Below, one piece after another: positions 4,751 to 8,216 of a DNA stretch of 8,216 nt. The DNA is from Mycoplasmatota bacterium. GTDB taxonomy: Bacteria; Bacillota_I; Bacilli_A; Izemoplasmatales; Izemoplasmataceae. The stretch is taken from NCBI GenBank assembly GCA_030636545.1, contig DAOVWR010000050.1:1-8216 (forward strand), written 5' to 3'. Within the stretch, counting starts at the first letter, position 1, and every line of letters starts with the position of its first letter. The notes below the pieces were generated by a model. It was not told the origin of the DNA and did not search any database. It saw only the letters and a list, made by a program, of their open reading frames with translations. The position numbers were made by a program, and so were the translations under genes.

Positions 4751-7087
4751 TTATTTATCAATTGTTCCCTTAATATATGAATTAGGATAATAGTATGTCA
4801 GATAAAGACCTAAAATAGCCAAATAATAACTTAATGATGAATAACTTCTAGTAAGAGAGATACTTAATATCGCAACTATAAAGAAAATCATTCCCCATAT
4901 GAAAGTTAATCCTCCACACATCGATTTGAATAACTTGGTTCTTGTATAATCTAAGCGATAATCATGTCTCATATAACTGAAAGCTACAGGCTTATTAAAT
5001 AACCATGTACCTAGCCAAAATATCGAAAAGAACAATAAAGTATAAGTACTATCTTTAATAGTATTTACCTCAGGAATGAATATACTGAGTAATAGAATCA
5101 CAACATACAACCCAATTGTTAAATATTCAAGTATATTAATAACCTTGTAAATACGGTATTTCCAGTATATTATTCCCCCTAAAACAACAATTGTTAAAGG
5201 AGCAATAATTAAATAATTATGATAGTTAGCAAGTAAATTAGATAAAATCAATACCATTATAATAGCTAACATAAACTTTAATCCGTGTTTTCCTTGAACA
5301 AACTTATATCTTTGTGCACTCTCTATTTCAATTCCCATATCGAATGCTTCAATAACTTCTTCAAGAAATTCTCTGTCTCCAACATATTCGAGTATTCCCT
5401 TATCTATGCTCTTTTCCAGTGTTGTATTACCAACACTCAAATCATATAAACACTCATTTGTTGCAATAATTATAATATCAGAAATATCCGTAACACCTTT
5501 ATAAACACGATGGTGTTTTGCTTTGGTACGAATATAATACGAGTCTTTCCCAACAAAGAACTGAATATTCTTTTCTTGCTTTCCTAATGAGTTAGGAATA
5601 TATTGATGTGCAATTATAGCCATTAACTCATCATGAGTAATAAAGTAATCCTCTTCATCTCCATGATAAATTAAGTCATCTATAATATCTCCATATTCAA
5701 CACCAGTTTGTACTATCCCTGAAATTCCAGCTTCAGGTTTTACCCATGCCCCTACAAAATAACTATTTTTAAACGGGTTAGTAACACTGTAATCATCCAT
5801 ATAGAATAAATCATTAATCGTCTTGTTTTGCCAATATTCTTTACTGGCTGTACCACCAAAATAGTCTCTTTTATGCCCTATTTTACTAACAGTGATATTG
5901 TCTACTATTTTTGGAAAATACTTAGCAAGTTGATCAATTACTTGATTTAATTTTTTCTTTCGAGGTAAATTATCATCAATAAACTCAACTAAAATAGCCC
6001 CAAGCCCTTTAGGACAGCTTGTTTCATCTATTTCTCTATAGTTTACTAAACTTAAAATTCTAATCTCATCATCAGGAATTTCACTAAACATATAATGTCT
6101 TTCCTTAATACCTAGTGTTTTAGCGTCTTTACCTAACCCTATATATACTTGATTAATAACTCGTTTTTTCTCAATAGTAGAATACATATCTAGAAATTTG
6201 TCTTTGATTTTCTCGTCTTTAGGTAAATATTTTTTTACAAAATCATCGATTCTCATATTAACAACATAATGTTTAGCTTGTATCTCAACTCCATTAGAAT
6301 CGATTATCTTTTCAATAACATTATCTTTAATAATAAATTGATCAATTTTTCTATTTGTAAATATCTTCTCTCTTGTCTTCGATATTTCACTAGAAAATGT
6401 TTTAACTATCTTATCAAACGATGTTTTAATAAAGTGAGATCCATCGATAAATGTATCAAACCATTTAATAAAATAGTAATAAGCATTTATCTCTTTAAGA
6501 GGTATTCCAATTGAATCATAAACTAATGAGAATTCGTTAATTAGATCTTCATCATCAAAATACTTAGTTAATACAGAAAATAAGTTTAAATCCCCTAATT
6601 CAATCAATATTGAAGGAAGGGTATATTCTAAATTATTTAATCTAGCTAATTTTTGTTCTTTATAGTCTTTATGATATCTTGTAATATCGTCAAATAATAG
6701 ATGTATTTTATCCCTTTGTTTAGGGTAATATCTAACTAAATAGATAAGGAAGTTATTAAAATCATTTGGTCTTTTAATAATTCTCTTATTTTTATCTACA
6801 ATCATAGTATAAGGATTATCGAAATATTCAAAATCATTTTCTAATCCACATCTCTTTAAATATTCATAGAATAAATCACCTTGATGGACTCCACCAAGAT
6901 CGTAGTTATAAAACTTAAAATTGTATTTATTATTATTGGTATCTTTTAGACGATTAGTATATTTTTGGATCTTTTTACGTTTACCTTCTTCAAAAACTGC
7001 AACATTACGCAAACGTTTTGATAGATAAGTCGCTGTTGTAAGGCTTCCAAGCCCTCCACCAATAATTACTACATCATATTTTTCCAT
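4751..7087 (-). CDS. FAD-dependent oxidoreductase (phytoene desaturase-like) fused to an SCP2-like domain and a polytopic membrane domain
   Basis: A 778-residue protein of three parts. Residues 1-475 form a flavoprotein amine-oxidase/CrtI-type fold: VVIIGGGLGSLTTATYLSKR (6-25) is the FAD-binding Rossmann motif, and NSYFVGAWVKPEAGISG (441-457) is the C-terminal FAD-contact segment seen in phytoene desaturase and retinol saturase relatives. Residues about 484-585 look like an SCP2 sterol-carrier fold: predicted strands around IQFFVGKDSYYIRT, DIIIIATNECLYDLSVG, then KGILEYVGDREFLEEVIEAF. Residues 603-770 have about six hydrophobic helices with a conserved-looking loop (FSYMRHDYRLDYTRTKLFK, 703-721). 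The substrate is unknown; a hydrophobic lipid or isoprenoid handled at the membrane is an inference from the domain mix. ATG 7087 has AGGTG upstream and an extended -10 promoter. First gene of an operon with the PAS/GGDEF-like gene. Confidence 0.8.
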   Translation of the reverse strand: MEKYDVVIIGGGLGSLTTATYLSKRLRNVAVFEEGKRKKIQKYTNRLKDTNNNKYNFKFYNYDLGGVHQGDLFYEYLKRCGLENDFEYFDNPYTMIVDKNKRIIKRPNDFNNFLIYLVRYYPKQRDKIHLLFDDITRYHKDYKEQKLARLNNLEYTLPSILIELGDLNLFSVLTKYFDDEDLINEFSLVYDSIGIPLKEINAYYYFIKWFDTFIDGSHFIKTSFDKIVKTFSSEISKTREKIFTNRKIDQFIIKDNVIEKIIDSNGVEIQAKHYVVNMRIDDFVKKYLPKDEKIKDKFLDMYSTIEKKRVINQVYIGLGKDAKTLGIKERHYMFSEIPDDEIRILSLVNYREIDETSCPKGLGAILVEFIDDNLPRKKKLNQVIDQLAKYFPKIVDNITVSKIGHKRDYFGGTASKEYWQNKTINDLFYMDDYSVTNPFKNSYFVGAWVKPEAGISGIVQTGVEYGDIIDDLIYHGDEEDYFITHDELMAIIAHQYIPNSLGKQEKNIQFFVGKDSYYIRTKAKHHRVYKGVTDISDIIIIATNECLYDLSVGNTTLEKSIDKGILEYVGDREFLEEVIEAFDMGIEIESAQRYKFVQGKHGLKFMLAIIMVLILSNLLANYHNYLIIAPLTIVVLGGIIYWKYRIYKVINILEYLTIGLYVVILLLSIFIPEVNTIKDSTYTLLFFSIFWLGTWLFNKPVAFSYMRHDYRLDYTRTKLFKSMCGGLTFIWGMIFFIVAILSISLTRSYSSLSYYLAILGLYLTYYYPNSYIKGTIDK

Positions 7088-7117
7088 AATATCACCTAAT
7101 TTCTAATATCAATATTT

Positions 7118-7126
7118 ATTATATCA
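7118..7126 (-). promoter_or_regulatory. Extended -10 promoter of the FAD fusion operon
   Basis: Minus-strand TGA followed by perfect TATAAT (complement of 7118-7123), a full extended -10. No good -35 hexamer stands at 17 bases. It lies just past the cdaA terminator and gives a leader of about 24 bases with an AGGTG ribosome site (complement of 7093-7097). Confidence 0.6.
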
Positions 7127-7146
7127 TATTTCGGAATATCATAATA

Positions 7147-7187
7147 ACAATAATAAAAAAAGCCACGAAGGCTTTTTATATTATTGT
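7147..7187 (-). terminator. Strong rho-independent terminator of cdaA, containing its stop codon
   Basis: Two 18-base arms (7147-7164 and 7170-7187) pair with a single mismatch around a 5-base loop. The core on the minus strand is AAAAAGCC-loop-GGCTTTTTTT, a classic GC stem with a T-run. The cdaA stop codon (7181-7183) and the last coding bases are in the arm. It isolates cdaA from the FAD fusion operon. Confidence 0.9.
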
Positions 7188-7909
7188 AAATGTTTTTCCA
7201 AATATAACAACAAAGATTCTTTACTTATATCTAAATCTAAGTACCCATCAACTGAAATGCTAATATTTCCAGTTTCTTCACTAACAATAATTGTTAATGA
7301 ATCAGATATTTCACTAATTCCAATCGCAGCACGGTGTCTTGATCCAAGTTGTTTAGGAATATCTAATCGCTCTGTTGGTGGATAATAAGCCCCTGCACAA
7401 ACTATTTTATTTCTTCTAATTATTACAGCACCATCATGCAATGGTGTATTCGGATAGAATATTGAAGATAGTAGTTCGCTATTAAGGGGAGCCCCTATTT
7501 TAAAGGCGTTACTTATGTATTCATCCATTGAAGTATTTTTTTCAAATGTAATTAAAGCACCAATTTTTTTACCGCTTAAGTGATCTATACTTTTAATCAA
7601 CTCAATTTTTATATTATCTTCCAGTGTATTACTAAACAATGAACTCTTTTTAAAACCTAATTTGCTTAGTATTAATATAACCTCAGTTTGAACAATTGTA
7701 CCTATCAGTAAAATAAGGGGAATTCCCTTTATTAAGTACTCAAATAGAGGTACATCATCTTGTACAATAACAATTATTAAGTAGATAAACAAAGCAACAT
7801 TAAGTAACTTAAAAAGTCGATATACTTGGGTAATTGTTTTTGTTTTAACCAGTATTGTGAAGATAGCTAAAAGATATATATTGAACACTAATATATCAAA
7901 ATTAGTCAT
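7181..7909 (-). CDS. cdaA: Membrane di-adenylate cyclase, CdaA type
   Basis: Makes cyclic di-AMP from two ATP; the product controls potassium/osmotic balance and wall homeostasis in Gram-positives (family knowledge). The 242-residue protein has about three N-terminal membrane helices (4-22, 34-50, 56-82) and a DAC domain (about 100-225). Both catalytic motifs are intact: LHDGAVII (157-164, DGA) and GSRHRAAIGISE (189-200, RHR), followed by DSLTIIVSEETG. It is slightly shorter than the CdaA of B. subtilis, about 270 residues. The start is placed at ATG 7909, not ATG 7927: AAGGAGTG (complement of 7915-7922) lies between the two, and the promoter -10 at 7929-7934 puts the transcription start near 7922, downstream of the first ATG. 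Unlike many Firmicutes, no cdaR or glmM follows; it is a single-gene unit. Confidence 0.95.
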   Translation of the reverse strand: MTNFDILVFNIYLLAIFTILVKTKTITQVYRLFKLLNVALFIYLIIVIVQDDVPLFEYLIKGIPLILLIGTIVQTEVILILSKLGFKKSSLFSNTLEDNIKIELIKSIDHLSGKKIGALITFEKNTSMDEYISNAFKIGAPLNSELLSSIFYPNTPLHDGAVIIRRNKIVCAGAYYPPTERLDIPKQLGSRHRAAIGISEISDSLTIIVSEETGNISISVDGYLDLDISKESLLLYLEKHLQ

Positions 7910-7914
7910 AATAT

Positions 7915-7922
7915 CACTCCTT
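7915..7922 (-). promoter_or_regulatory. Ribosome binding site deciding the cdaA start
   Basis: AAGGAGTG on the minus strand, 5 bases before ATG 7909. It sits inside the codons that would follow the upstream ATG at 7925-7927, which argues against that longer start. Confidence 0.85.
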
Positions 7923-7928
7923 TTCATA

Positions 7929-7937
7929 ATTATAGCA
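7929..7937 (-). promoter_or_regulatory. Extended -10 promoter of cdaA
   Basis: Minus-strand TGC followed by perfect TATAAT (complement of 7929-7934). -35 candidates at 17-18 bases are weak (TGTAAA, complement of 7953-7958). The predicted start of transcription, near 7922, leaves a leader of only about 13 bases, almost all ribosome site, so there is no room for a riboswitch. Confidence 0.65.
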
Positions 7938-8112
7938 TAATATAGAGTTGCATTTACATAGAATAAATATATTTTTTACGTATAAAGAAAAATTAATATA
8001 AATATATTTCCATTCTAGTTTACTATTGTTATAATTAAAAAGTAAATAAAATTAAATTATAAATCTATTCAAAAAAAACTTTTTTTATTTTTGGGCTAAA
8101 TAGAGCGACTTC

Positions 8113-8139
8113 ACAGTGTTGATGAAATGTCAAGACTGT
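8113..8139. promoter_or_regulatory. Candidate operator: 10-base inverted repeat over a plus-strand promoter
   Basis: ACAGTGTTGA (8113-8122) and TCAAGACTGT (8130-8139) are inverted repeats with one mismatch and a 7-base spacer. The dyad covers the -35 and spacer of the plus-strand promoter, where a repressor would block polymerase. The regulator is not recognised. Confidence 0.45.
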
Positions 8140-8148
8140 TATTATAAT
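8119..8148 (+). promoter_or_regulatory. Candidate promoter of the plus-strand gene at the right edge
   Basis: -35 TTGATG (8119-8124), 18-base spacer, perfect -10 TATAAT (8143-8148). A second TATAAT at 8160-8165 is an alternative -10 with a poorer -35. The leader would be about 40-50 bases. Confidence 0.5.
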
Positions 8149-8204
8149 TTATGTTATTATATAATTAATATACACTCTCTAATTTTTATAGGAGGCTTCA
8201 AATT

Positions 8205-8216
8205 GTGAGAAAATAT
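8205..8216 (+). CDS. First codons of a plus-strand gene cut by the window edge
   Basis: AGGAGG (8190-8195) is followed 9 bases later by GTG at 8205-8207, then AGA AAA TAT to the end (MRKY...). The TTG two bases earlier (8203) runs into TGA at once, so GTG is the likely start. A promoter and a possible operator are upstream. The product cannot be told from four codons. It is the only plus-strand gene in the window and is divergent from cdaA. Confidence 0.55.

Noticed and set aside
6269..6514. 81-codon open frame on the plus strand
   Set aside because: Opposite the FAD fusion gene, composition is AT-driven and there is no ribosome site or family match.
7910..7927. Longer cdaA start at ATG 7927
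   Set aside because: The ribosome site lies after this ATG, and the predicted transcription start is downstream of it.
7910..7934. c-di-AMP or other riboswitch in front of cdaA
   Set aside because: The predicted leader is only about 13 bases, too short for an aptamer.
8071..8090. A8-C-T7 tract as a terminator
   Set aside because: The pairing is only A-T with a 1-base loop and there is no converging gene that would need it.
1..8216. Mycoplasma-type code (TGA = Trp)
   Set aside because: Genes end properly at TGA (cvfD, ispD) and Trp is encoded by TGG where checked (for example in pgi).
1..8216. tRNA, rRNA, CRISPR array or intact insertion sequence
   Set aside because: No cloverleaf-like tRNA, conserved rRNA segment, regularly spaced direct repeat or full transposase gene was seen on either strand.

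Overview
This window comes from an AT-rich bacterium of the low-GC Gram-positive (Bacillota/Mycoplasmatota) type. Gene content fits Bacilli-like lineages: a CvfD/YugI S1 protein next to pgi, a YutI-type NifU protein next to YutD, MEP-pathway ispD-ispF, a PspC protein and a CdaA-type di-adenylate cyclase. TGA is used as a stop (cvfD, ispD and the small ORF before yutD), so the code is standard and not the Mycoplasma/Spiroplasma code. The species cannot be fixed from sequence alone; a deep-branching relative such as Haloplasma, Izemoplasma or Turicibacter is a guess.

Nearly everything lies on the minus strand, so the transcription order runs from high to low coordinates. (1) At 7929-8216, a divergent control region separates cdaA (minus) from the first codons of a plus-strand gene that leaves the window. 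(2) cdaA at 7181-7909 is a single-gene unit with its own extended -10 promoter and a strong terminator. (3) A two-gene operon at 7087-3577 encodes a large fusion protein (FAD oxidoreductase, SCP2-like domain, polytopic membrane domain) and a membrane PAS/degenerate-GGDEF protein. (4) A gene-poor stretch of about 370 bases at 3207-3576 holds two large inverted-repeat structures, a possible decayed transposase fragment and the ispD promoter. (5) A compact operon, ispD, ispF, pspC-like, a broken small membrane ORF and yutD, runs from 3206 to 1345. (6) Three single units follow: the NifU-like gene, cvfD, and the 5' part of pgi, which runs off the left edge.

The gaps at 7088-7180, 1254-1344, 884-1019 and 468-556 follow one plan: the terminator of one gene, then at once an AT-rich promoter, often with an extended -10 (TGn before the TATAAT box). 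In three cases (cvfD, yutD, cdaA) the terminator hairpin includes the stop codon.

By theme, the genes cover isoprenoid precursor synthesis (IspD, IspF), Fe-S cluster supply (NifU-like; the downstream MEP enzymes IspG and IspH are Fe-S proteins), cyclic di-AMP synthesis (CdaA), a membrane redox/lipid protein of unknown substrate, translation or stress regulation (CvfD) and glycolysis (Pgi). The least explained part is the FAD-SCP2-membrane fusion with its PAS/degenerate-GGDEF partner. Two start codons should be moved inward from the longest-ORF call: NifU-like to 1253 and cdaA to 7909.
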